DNA of 5,476 bases, taken from positions 1 to 5,476 of the forward strand of contig JAYWFX010000093.1 of the NCBI GenBank assembly GCA_043778575.1. Reading direction: 5' to 3'. The number at the start of each line of letters is the position of its first letter. Position 1 is the stretch's first letter. This document shows, in pieces, positions 1-5,476 of this stretch. The notes under the pieces are model-generated. The model was not told where the DNA came from and did no database searches. It saw only the letters and a list, made by a program, of their open reading frames with translations. A program made the position numbers and the translations under genes. The DNA comes from JAYWFX01 sp043778575. GTDB lineage: Bacteria > Patescibacteriota > JACMRA01.

Positions 1-257
1 GTATCTTTTTTTTGTGGTTCAGTCAGAATATGGTCTTTTGGGAAATCCGTTGGCAGACAATCACTTACTTGATCAACAAATTTGATATTGGTATTGATCC
101 AGATTGATTCTTTTGGAAAAAAGGAAATGAGGCGATTGTAGGTTTTAGTCAGAAAACTCTCCTCGTCGATCAAAGGAACAAATTGTTTTGGTCGGTTTGA
201 AGTGGAAAATGGCCAAAGTCGGGTACCGGTACCACCCGCATTGATAATTATTTGCAT
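1..257 (-). CDS. manC: Mannose-1-phosphate guanylyltransferase (GDP-mannose pyrophosphorylase), N-terminal 85 residues, cut by window edge
   Basis: The visible 85 residues begin MQIIINAGGTGTRLWPFSTS and continue NRPKQF. This is the nucleotide-binding signature (GG-x-GTRLWP, then PKQF) of sugar-phosphate nucleotidyltransferases of the ManC type. Near residues 79-85, TEPQKKD matches the place where family members have EP-x(2)-(R/K)-(N/D)-TAPA. The enzyme joins mannose-1-phosphate and GTP to give GDP-mannose and pyrophosphate in the cytoplasm, feeding glycan and exopolysaccharide synthesis. The start is the ATG at 257, placing the GG-x-GTR loop at residues 8-13 as usual. It lies 53 bases after the rplA stop on the same strand, so read-through from the ribosomal operon is possible. 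I saw no convincing promoter of its own. The purine stretch AAGGG about 10 bases before the ATG could act as a weak ribosome binding site. The C-terminal part, and whether an isomerase domain is fused, cannot be seen. A related hexose-1-phosphate nucleotidyltransferase is the main alternative. Confidence 0.85.
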   Translation of the reverse strand, partial: MQIIINAGGTGTRLWPFSTSNRPKQFVPLIDEESFLTKTYNRLISFFPKESIWINTNIKFVDQVSDCLPTDFPKDHILTEPQKKD

Positions 258-281
258 AACAAAAGAACCCTTGAGTAAGGG
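258..281 (-). terminator. Weak candidate intrinsic terminator after rplA
   Basis: Read on the minus strand, CCCTT-ACTC-AAGGG forms a 5-bp stem with a 4-base loop, followed by the T-rich tail TTCTTTTGTT. It starts 29 bases after the rplA stop codon, where the end of the L11-L1 transcript would be expected. The stem is short and the tail is interrupted, so termination would be partial at best. The right arm AAGGG is also the only ribosome-binding-site-like sequence before manC, so the hairpin could instead limit manC translation. Confidence 0.35.
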
Positions 282-310
282 AAATTTGTCAAATCTAGGT
301 ATTTGGATGT

Positions 311-1015
311 TTAGCTATTCACAACTGTGATACTTGGACTCAATGATGAAGCAAGATGAAGTGAAATGATAAATTTCTTTTTGATAACTTCTGGCTTGAT
401 CTTTTCTACAGCTTCGAGTGCAGCTCTGACATTTTGAACAATAGTATCTACACTAAAGTTTTTGTTTATTTTGCCACATGGGATATGTACATTTCCTGTC
501 TTGTCATTTTTAAAGTCTACTTTTCCAGCCTTGATTTCCTTTACCATTTCCTCGATATTATCGCCGACGGTTCCAGATTTAGGACTAGGCATAACTCCGC
601 GTGTACCGAGAAGTCTAGCAATCACAGGAATCTTTTTCATCATAGCTGGTTCAGCGATAGCCACGTCAAAATTTACTGTTTGAGACTCCTTGAGCTGGTT
701 GATGAGTTCATCTCCACCTACAATATCTGCTCCACACGCCTTTGCTTTTTCTACATTTTCAGGACTGACAAAAGCTGCAACGATAATCTTTTTACCGAGA
801 CCATTTGGTAATACTACATTTCCACGAACCAGTTGATCGCTCTTTGTGGGATTGATGTTGAGTTTCAAATGAAGTTCAACCATGGCTCCATCTTTGAAAT
901 TTGGCTGCTCCAGTGCAAACAGTGTCTCTACTGCCTGCTGAATATTCATGGTTTCTGATTTTCCTAATGCTTTCTTGATAATTGCTTGGTTAGCTCGGTA
1001 TTTTTTTGATGACAT
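311..1015 (-). CDS. rplA: 50S ribosomal protein L1 (uL1)
   Basis: The product is 234 residues from the ATG at 1015, matching the usual bacterial L1 length of about 230. It binds 23S rRNA to form the mobile L1 stalk that handles deacylated tRNA in the E site. In many bacteria it also represses its own operon by binding mRNA. Family landmarks run in order: DQLVRGNVVLPNGLGK at about 60-75, KACGADIVGGDEL at 92-104, FDVAIAEPAMM at 116-126, LLGTRGVMPSPKSGTV at 135-150, the RNA-binding stretch FKNDKTGNVHIPCGK at 168-182, and SLHLASSLSPSITV near the C terminus. In the most conserved block the usual LGPRGLMPNPKTGTV reads LGTRGVMPSPKSGTV, so the proline after LG is threonine. A TTG at 1051 would add 12 residues (MGELLYSLSPHI) that do not resemble L1; I prefer the ATG because MSSKKYRAN resembles the family N terminus. 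Neither start has a well-placed ribosome binding site. It lies 79 bases downstream of rplK. Confidence 0.97.
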   Translation of the reverse strand: MSSKKYRANQAIIKKALGKSETMNIQQAVETLFALEQPNFKDGAMVELHLKLNINPTKSDQLVRGNVVLPNGLGKKIIVAAFVSPENVEKAKACGADIVGGDELINQLKESQTVNFDVAIAEPAMMKKIPVIARLLGTRGVMPSPKSGTVGDNIEEMVKEIKAGKVDFKNDKTGNVHIPCGKINKNFSVDTIVQNVRAALEAVEKIKPEVIKKKFIISLHLASSLSPSITVVNS

Positions 1016-1094
1016 AATATGTGGTGATAATGAATATAATAATTCTCCCAATTTTTTCTACTATCTTCTTATCTGGATTCTACTGTTGTTTCTC

Positions 1095-1526
1095 CTATTC
1101 GGTGACTCTGACTCCCATACTTCTGCAGGTTCCCTCAACCATTTTCATAGCCATGTCGACACTGTAGCAGTTTAAATCTACCATTTTCTTTTCAGCAACC
1201 GACTTGAGCTGATCTCTGGTGATAACACCGACTTTAGTTCTGAGTGGATCACCTGAACCTGTAGTGATTCCGATTGCCTGTTTGACGAGCTCGGATACAG
1301 CTGGAGTTTTTAGTTCAAAACTGAAGCTACGATCCTCGAACACAGTGACCACAGCAGGAACACCTCCAGTCATGCCGTTGGTTTTTTCGTTGAAATCCTT
1401 GCAGAACTGCATCAAGTTAATACCTTGTGGACCGAGTGTAGATCCGACAGGAGGTGCAGGATTAGCTTTTCCAGCCTGAATTACGAGTTTGATAACTGCT
1501 TTGATTTTTTTTGTAGGTGCAGCCAT
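1095..1526 (-). CDS. rplK: 50S ribosomal protein L11 (uL11)
   Basis: The product is 143 residues, the normal L11 length. L11 binds the GTPase-associated region of 23S rRNA at the base of the L7/L12 stalk and takes part in elongation-factor function and the stringent response. The N-terminal domain carries KLVIQAGKANPAPPVG (about 13-28), including the prolines of the flexible face against which thiostrepton packs. It continues with LGPQGINLMQFCKDFNEKT, where many bacteria have LGQHGVNIMEFCKAFN. The C-terminal rRNA-binding domain shows GSGDP, KVGVITRDQL, AEKKMVDLNCYSVDMAMKMVEGTCRSMGV. The start is the ATG at 1524-1526, and the stop is TAG. It is the first gene of an rplK-rplA pair, with no secE or nusG directly upstream; the neighbour there is a divergent unknown gene. 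A candidate promoter lies at 1552-1580 and implies a leader of roughly 19 bases without a Shine-Dalgarno sequence. Confidence 0.98.
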   Translation of the reverse strand: MAAPTKKIKAVIKLVIQAGKANPAPPVGSTLGPQGINLMQFCKDFNEKTNGMTGGVPAVVTVFEDRSFSFELKTPAVSELVKQAIGITTGSGDPLRTKVGVITRDQLKSVAEKKMVDLNCYSVDMAMKMVEGTCRSMGVRVTE

Positions 1527-1551
1527 AATAAAATAGTTTATTGGTGTTTAT

Positions 1552-1580
1552 ATAATAATGTTTACAGATATTTTACTAAA
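1552..1580 (-). promoter_or_regulatory. Candidate housekeeping promoter for rplK-rplA
   Basis: On the minus strand TTTAGT (1580-1575) and TATTAT (1557-1552) are separated by 17 bases, a good fit to the housekeeping sigma factor pattern at the -10 and a moderate one at the -35. Transcription would begin near 1545, about 19 bases before the rplK ATG. Such AT-rich sequence yields chance matches, so this rests on position and spacing. Confidence 0.4.
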
Positions 1581-1682
1581 GGTAGAAGCAGTAGTAACAG
1601 CCCCCGAATATTGATTGCAAAACCAGATAATTGTCAAGAATGTCCACTCACAACACAAAATCCACTTTTCCCCATCAAACAT

Positions 1683-1711
1683 TTGCCAACTCTGTTTTTT
1701 AAGACTATTAT
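1683..1711 (+). promoter_or_regulatory. Candidate housekeeping promoter for the unknown gene at 1734
   Basis: TTGCCA (1683-1688) and TATTAT (1706-1711) are separated by 17 bases. The predicted transcription start is near 1718, giving a leader of about 16 bases before the ATG at 1734. The -10 hexamer is identical to the one proposed for rplK on the other strand, and the two promoters do not overlap (about 100 bases between the -35 elements). No operator-like palindrome was recognised between them. Confidence 0.45.
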
Positions 1712-1733
1712 CCTTAGTACTAAACAAAACTTT

Positions 1734-2522
1734 ATGTCAGAAAAAATCACAGGAATTATCAAAAAGGGGGGGGGGCGACTAGAAAAAAATGAGTTGGGGG
1801 AAGCTCTCAGAAATACCAAAGAAATCGCAGCTACGACAAAAGAAATGTGGACACGAAAAGAGTATATCAAAAAGGTTGCAGAGAGCTTTTTACAATCGAT
1901 ACAAAGAGATGATGTAGATACTAATAAACTATTAACTGAATTACTTACAACTCTGAAAGTATTTAGTATAAACCCAACTGTAGATAGTCTTAGTATAAAG
2001 GGCAGATTAGAAGTATTAAGAGAAATTAAAAAAGGACTTGCTACCAACCCTCCTACATGGCGTGATAAGTATAATCAAATAAATATAAGAATAGATCAGA
2101 TACTCAGCGACCCAACACTACTTTATACTCGAGTAGAAAAAGCTAGTGAAGCCCTTGTCAATTTTTTATCTAGAGACATCACACCGAAAAATTTGGATAT
2201 TCCACTACAGCTAGCAGCACTTGCAATTGTTAGAGGATCTATCCACCCAGATGCAAGTGAGATAGATGCTGGAAAAGCATTGCATAATTTGACAGCAGAT
2301 ATCATTGTCAGTGAGCGTGAGGTCAAAAAGGTCTTACCAACATCACCAGAAGAAATACTGGCTAATTTAACTGAAAATGCTAGTAGAGCTGCAGGTGCAG
2401 TTGGAGAAGGTGTGATTTTTGGAGTAAATCAACTTGGGCAAGGAACTGGGATGATTGTAGATTCAGTCCAGACAGGTTACTCTCAGGGATTAAAAGCAAA
2501 TCAAAATAGTAATTCAAACTAA
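1734..2522 (+). CDS. Unrecognised 262-residue, mostly helical protein with a G10 tract near its start
   Basis: I do not recognise the family. The ATG at 1734 is chosen because a -10/-35 pair ends just upstream and because the in-frame extension further left overlaps rplK and its promoter. There is no ribosome binding site. The protein has no cysteine, no signal peptide and no clear membrane helix. Residues 15-110 are charged and look helical (for example RKEYIKKVAESFLQSIQRDD), as do 110-210. Residues 217-254 form a glycine- and alanine-rich amphipathic stretch (ASRAAGAVGEGVIFGVNQLG onward) that could contact a membrane or partner, followed by a polar tail of Asn and Ser. Codons 11-14 span ten consecutive G (1766-1775), so a one-base length change would end translation within 20 residues. 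The gene looks more AT-rich than topA: 1981-2040 has 17 G/C in 60, against 27 in 60 at 3601-3660. Its length with no stop, and its promoter, argue it is real. Function is unknown. Confidence 0.8.
   Translation: MSEKITGIIKKGGGRLEKNELGEALRNTKEIAATTKEMWTRKEYIKKVAESFLQSIQRDDVDTNKLLTELLTTLKVFSINPTVDSLSIKGRLEVLREIKKGLATNPPTWRDKYNQINIRIDQILSDPTLLYTRVEKASEALVNFLSRDITPKNLDIPLQLAALAIVRGSIHPDASEIDAGKALHNLTADIIVSEREVKKVLPTSPEEILANLTENASRAAGAVGEGVIFGVNQLGQGTGMIVDSVQTGYSQGLKANQNSNSN
1766..1775 (+). repeat. Homopolymeric G10 tract inside the unknown gene
   Basis: Ten G follow five A directly (AAAAA then G10), reading in frame as Lys-Lys-Gly-Gly-Gly-Arg. It is the longest G or C run I noticed in the window. 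Loss of one G leads to TAG after 15 residues; gain of one leads to TGA after 19 residues. A change of three keeps the frame and alters only the glycine count. Confidence 0.95.
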
Positions 2523-2526
2523 AAAC

Positions 2527-4797
2527 TTATTTAGCTTGTTCATTTTTTACTACGTACCCGCACACGCTTTTATCTAGTGAGCAGCCCATAAATGCTTTTC
2601 CTCTAAAGGCTTTACGCATCACCAACACTCCCTGTTTTTCATTTTTTCTACCATCTTCGATGCATTTTGGGCATACACCATAGTTTACGTCTGTGACTGT
2701 GTGTTTGTTTCCAACCATATAGTCTGCACAGGCGATATACGGTTTTAGACTTGATTTAGATACTCGAACTACTAGAGGTTTTTTGCATATTTCGCACAGT
2801 CTACCGTTGAGTTGTGGGACAAAGTTTTCTTGGGCACTAGCAAAAGCCGCTGCGTACTCTTTAAAATTCTTTGGGAAAATATGCTCCTTGGCGGACAAGC
2901 ACTGAAAATACTCACCAAACCTACCAATCTTGAGCTCCATCGCCGAATCACATGTAGGACAGGTTACGTCAGTCTCGCTAGATTTATACTTTTGCTTATT
3001 ATCTTTTAGCTCCAGACTCTTGCTCTCCACTTGTGTTTTGAAGTCTGACCAAAAACCAGACAAAACTCGTATATAGTTATTTTCACCACGGGAAATTTCA
3101 TCGAGCTGATCCTCCATATTTGCTGTGAGTTTACTACTCGTCACCTGCTCAAAGTTTTCACTCAAGAGTTGATTAATTTTCATCCCCAGTGCTGTAGGCT
3201 GCATGACATTCTTTTCGTCACTGACATATTCACGATCATGAAGAGTCGATATGATGCTAGCGTAAGTAGACGGGCGACCTATACCCAATTCCTCCAGTTT
3301 TTTGATCAAAGATGCGGGTGAATACCGTGATAGTGGTTTAGTAGTTTTTTGATTGTAGATGAGTTCGTGCAAAAACAGATTCTGACCCTTTTGCAATAAA
3401 ATATCCTTATGGGTATTCACCTCTTCACCAGTAAGTGCCTTGAATCCGATATGAACAGTCCATGCCACAGAACCATTAAACCCATCTTTTCTGTCATTTT
3501 CCAGCTCAAACGAAAACCTCTCACGTACCTCATCCGTCATCTGAGAAGCTACCGTTTGTTTCCAGATCAGCTCATATAGTTTGTGCATTCTGGGCTCCAG
3601 TTTACTCTTTAATTGGTCAGGGGTGAGTGCTATATTTGTCGGGCGAATAGCCTCATGAGCTTCTTGGGCATTTCTAGATTTTGACTTGTAGTACTTTGGC
3701 TTTTCAGGTAGATACTCAGGAAAACGCCCTGTGATATATTTTCTAGCGGCCGTAATAGCATCATTGCTGAGATTTACGCTATCGGTTCGCATATAGGTTA
3801 TCAATGCAGTTGGGCTACCATCAATATCAACTCCTTCGTAGAGTTTTTGAGCAATTCCCATGGTGACTTTTGGGGTCATACCCAGACGACTACTAGCTGC
3901 TTGCTGGAGAGATGAGGTAATAAATGGTGGTCTAGTGGTAGTTTTTTCTGTCTTTTGGGCGATACTTGCCACTACAAATTGTGGGAAATTTTTGAGATTG
4001 TCCAAGACTTGGTATACATGATCTTTAGATTCGAGTCGCTCGGGGAGTTTGCTACCTTTGATTTTGACTAGTCTGAGAACCATGTCCGAGTCTTTTTTCT
4101 TTTCTTGTTGTGATTCACTGTTTTCTTTAGACAACAAATTCATCGTCTCACTGGCAACCAAAGTTTTTTTGTCATCAAACACTCCGCTAATCTCCCAAAA
4201 CTCTTCGGGTTTAAAACCCAGTATCTCTATCTCTCGCTCACATATCAAATGCAGTGCGGGCGTCTGCACCCTACCCGCAGACAGTTTGTAATTTCCCATT
4301 ACGTTCCATAAAACTGGTGAGAGTTTGTATCCGACAATTTTATCTAAAACCTGACGTGTCTTTTGAGCCTCAACCAAATCCATATCTAGGGGTCGAGTAT
4401 TCTCTAGGGCGTGTTCTATGGCTGTCTTGGTAATTTCATGAAACACCAATCTTTGGACTTTTGATTTGTCTTTAACCCCTAAAACCTCTGCTAAATGCCA
4501 AGAAATAGCCTCACCCTCTCGGTCTTCATCAGTAGCAAACAGGATTTGATCTTTATTTTCTTTGGCTAGTTTCTTGAGTTCTGACACAACCTTTTTTTTA
4601 TCTTCATCAATCACATAAAATGGAGTAAAATCGTTTTCAATATCGACTCCATTTATCTCTAACGATCTACCATCTTTAGTTTTTTTGTCATCGCTGAGTG
4701 CTCTAATATGACCCACACTAGCCTTTACATCATATTTTGACCCAACAATTTTAGATATAGTTTTGGCCTTGGCTGGAGACTCTACGATAATAAGCAT
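2527..4797 (-). CDS. topA: DNA topoisomerase I (type IA)
   Basis: The product is 756 residues. It relaxes negative supercoils by transient single-strand cleavage through a 5'-phosphotyrosine. The N-terminal TOPRIM domain shows VESPAKAKTI with Glu6 and ATDEDREGEA with the metal-binding acids Asp90, Asp92 and Glu94. The core continues with LVEAQKTRQVLDKIVGYKLS (142-160), LSAGRVQTPAL (172-182), TSSLQQAAS, then the active site ITYMRTDS with catalytic Tyr335 and Arg337. AQEAHEAIRPT (377-387) and LEELGIGRPSTYASI (501-515) follow. The C-terminal region has three zinc-ribbon-like units. The last is complete (Cys709, 712, 739, 746); the first two show three Cys each (613, 616, 633 and 668, 671, 690), with His639 and His699 as possible fourth ligands. 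A Lys/Glu/Ser-rich insert lies near 222-240. The common GHIRDLP motif reads GHIRALS. The length lies between the shorter Thermotoga and longer E. coli enzymes. The stop is four bases from that of the convergent unknown gene. Confidence 0.98.
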   Translation of the reverse strand: MLIIVESPAKAKTISKIVGSKYDVKASVGHIRALSDDKKTKDGRSLEINGVDIENDFTPFYVIDEDKKKVVSELKKLAKENKDQILFATDEDREGEAISWHLAEVLGVKDKSKVQRLVFHEITKTAIEHALENTRPLDMDLVEAQKTRQVLDKIVGYKLSPVLWNVMGNYKLSAGRVQTPALHLICEREIEILGFKPEEFWEISGVFDDKKTLVASETMNLLSKENSESQQEKKKDSDMVLRLVKIKGSKLPERLESKDHVYQVLDNLKNFPQFVVASIAQKTEKTTTRPPFITSSLQQAASSRLGMTPKVTMGIAQKLYEGVDIDGSPTALITYMRTDSVNLSNDAITAARKYITGRFPEYLPEKPKYYKSKSRNAQEAHEAIRPTNIALTPDQLKSKLEPRMHKLYELIWKQTVASQMTDEVRERFSFELENDRKDGFNGSVAWTVHIGFKALTGEEVNTHKDILLQKGQNLFLHELIYNQKTTKPLSRYSPASLIKKLEELGIGRPSTYASIISTLHDREYVSDEKNVMQPTALGMKINQLLSENFEQVTSSKLTANMEDQLDEISRGENNYIRVLSGFWSDFKTQVESKSLELKDNKQKYKSSETDVTCPTCDSAMELKIGRFGEYFQCLSAKEHIFPKNFKEYAAAFASAQENFVPQLNGRLCEICKKPLVVRVSKSSLKPYIACADYMVGNKHTVTDVNYGVCPKCIEDGRKNEKQGVLVMRKAFRGKAFMGCSLDKSVCGYVVKNEQAK

Positions 4798-4813
4798 TAC
4801 GGTGTTTGTTTCG

Positions 4814-4819
4814 ATTATA
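4814..4819 (-). promoter_or_regulatory. Candidate -10 element for topA
   Basis: On the minus strand a perfect TATAAT hexamer (4819-4814) lies 16 bases before the topA ATG, predicting a very short leader of about 10 bases. No good -35 is found at 16-18 bases: the TTGACA at 4836-4831 is only 11 bases away. The hexamer lies in the 35-base gap after the TMEM175-family gene, so topA may be served both by it and by read-through. Confidence 0.35.
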
Positions 4820-4832
4820 TAATATATTTATG

Positions 4833-5471
4833 TCAAGAAGAGGAGGATGAAAATTTGCGTATCAACCTCTCGATATAATCAACTAAAGATGGGGTGAGAT
4901 TAATAAAAATAGGAAGTACAAAAACAACCAAACTCGCTCGAAGATTAACAAACGATACTCCTATACCAACCAATGCACAAATCAGGGGGGCTGCAGCTCG
5001 AATGCGACTTTTGCGGAGCATGGATGGTCTAAAGTTAAAATTTTCAATTTGCATAGATCGAATCGAATATATCTGCATTCCAAGAATCGTAAATCCAAGT
5101 AGCAAAATATTAATCCCGTAAACCACATAACTCAGCTGAACATCACTAAACTGACTGATAAGACGAGCTGAAAATGGAACTAAAGAAAGCAAAAAAAGAA
5201 ACAGAGCATTGTACACAACAAGAGTACGATTGACTGTCTTGGTGAAAAAATGAAAAAGTGTATGATGACTCAGCCAATATAATACAATAATCAAGAAACT
5301 AACTATATAACTCAAAAAAGTAGATGTTGTGTTGGTAATTAGATGATTCCAGAGATCATGGTTTGATAGAATCTGATTCTTTATTTCGGGGACTTTTAAA
5401 TCGAAGACAAGCAGGGTAATGACGATGGCAAATACCCCATCAGACAAATTCTCGAGGCGGGTTTTGTTCAT
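4833..5471 (-). CDS. TMEM175/DUF1211-family membrane protein, putative potassium channel
   Basis: The product is 212 residues, the usual size of bacterial TMEM175 proteins, which carry a single six-helix repeat and assemble as tetramers to conduct potassium. The N terminus MNKTRLENLSDGVFAIVITL matches the family signature R-x(3)-FSDGVFAI, except that the Phe before SDG is Leu9. Hydrophobic segments fall near 11-25, 52-68, 84-104, 113-135, 158-177 and 180-194, giving the expected six helices. YWLSHHTLFHFF (65-76) fits the conserved Trp-x-x-His region after helix 2. The C terminus is a short basic stretch followed by five or more serines (RKFSSSSSS). Helix 1 lines the pore in solved relatives, so the hydrophobic run after SDG is the likely gate and filter. 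The ATG at 5471 places the signature at the normal distance, but only five bases of upstream sequence are visible, so promoter and neighbour are unknown. The stop is TGA. topA begins 35 bases downstream on the same strand and may be co-transcribed. Confidence 0.88.
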   Translation of the reverse strand: MNKTRLENLSDGVFAIVITLLVFDLKVPEIKNQILSNHDLWNHLITNTTSTFLSYIVSFLIIVLYWLSHHTLFHFFTKTVNRTLVVYNALFLFLLSLVPFSARLISQFSDVQLSYVVYGINILLLGFTILGMQIYSIRSMQIENFNFRPSMLRKSRIRAAAPLICALVGIGVSFVNLRASLVVFVLPIFINLTPSLVDYIERLIRKFSSSSS

Positions 5472-5476
5472 AGTAC

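Noticed and set aside
222..233. Perfect 12-base palindrome GGTACCGGTACC as a possible operator or recombination site
   Set aside because: It lies inside the manC coding region and is explained by the Gly-Thr-Gly-Thr codons of the conserved nucleotide-binding loop.
287..292. TTGACA on the minus strand upstream of manC as a -35 box
   Set aside because: The positions 16-18 bases downstream hold GGTTCT-like sequence with no resemblance to a -10 element.
434..811. Plus-strand open frames opposite rplA and other open frames opposite rplK, topA and the channel gene
   Set aside because: They lie entirely antisense to clearly recognised genes, show no family features and have no start signals; they are frame shadows.
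1425..1733. In-frame N-terminal extension of the unknown gene by about 103 codons
   Set aside because: It overlaps the start of rplK on the opposite strand and both proposed promoters, and its residues look like translated noncoding sequence.
4798..4835. TGA read as glycine (recoded genetic code of some CPR lineages)
   Set aside because: TGA ends the TMEM175-family gene right after a serine tail at normal family length, and reading through would add only six residues before TAA. In-frame TGA is absent from all 756 topA codons, which argues for the standard code.
4814..4836. TTGACA and TATAAT on the minus strand before topA as a perfect promoter pair
   Set aside because: Both hexamers are perfect but the spacer is only 11 bases, too short for a housekeeping promoter. 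Only the -10 was kept, at low confidence.
4985..4990. G6 run (C6 on the coding strand) in the channel gene as a second phase-variation tract
   Set aside because: Six bases is too short to be notably unstable and it lies mid-gene in an ordinary Ala-Pro-Leu context.

Overview
The window is an AT-rich bacterial chromosomal segment with five complete genes and one gene cut by the left edge. Complete genes encode ribosomal proteins L11 and L1, topoisomerase I, a small TMEM175-type channel protein and an unrecognised 262-residue protein. The partial gene is the start of a mannose-1-phosphate guanylyltransferase. Several features together suggest Candidate Phyla Radiation (Patescibacteria): compact spacing, near-absence of Shine-Dalgarno sequences, an L11-L1 pair outside the usual secE-nusG-rplKAJL cluster, and divergent but complete core proteins. 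This is an inference from style; no single feature proves it, and I cannot place it more finely. TGA terminates one gene and does not occur in frame inside the others, which fits the standard bacterial code.

Layout, left to right. On the minus strand, rplK (start 1526) is followed by rplA (start 1015, stop 311) and then the manC-like gene (start 257, running off the window). A small hairpin with a T-rich tail sits between rplA and manC. From a 207-base divergent intergenic region, the unknown gene runs on the plus strand (1734-2522). It converges on topA (minus, 4797-2527) with only four bases between the stop codons. Upstream of topA, on the same strand and 35 bases away, is the TMEM175-family gene (5471-4833).

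Functionally this is mostly housekeeping: ribosome stalk base (L11) and L1 stalk, supercoil relaxation, potassium permeability and activated-sugar synthesis for the cell surface. No mobile element, CRISPR array, tRNA or rRNA gene was seen. The one clearly non-routine item is the unknown gene. Codons 11-14 span an uninterrupted run of ten G, and gain or loss of one G would stop translation after 19 or 15 residues. That makes it a candidate phase-variable or slippage-controlled locus, or a place where the sequence length should be verified.

Candidate promoters were read by eye upstream of rplK and of the unknown gene (both with 17-base spacers), plus a perfect -10 hexamer upstream of topA. All three predict short leaders without a ribosome binding site.
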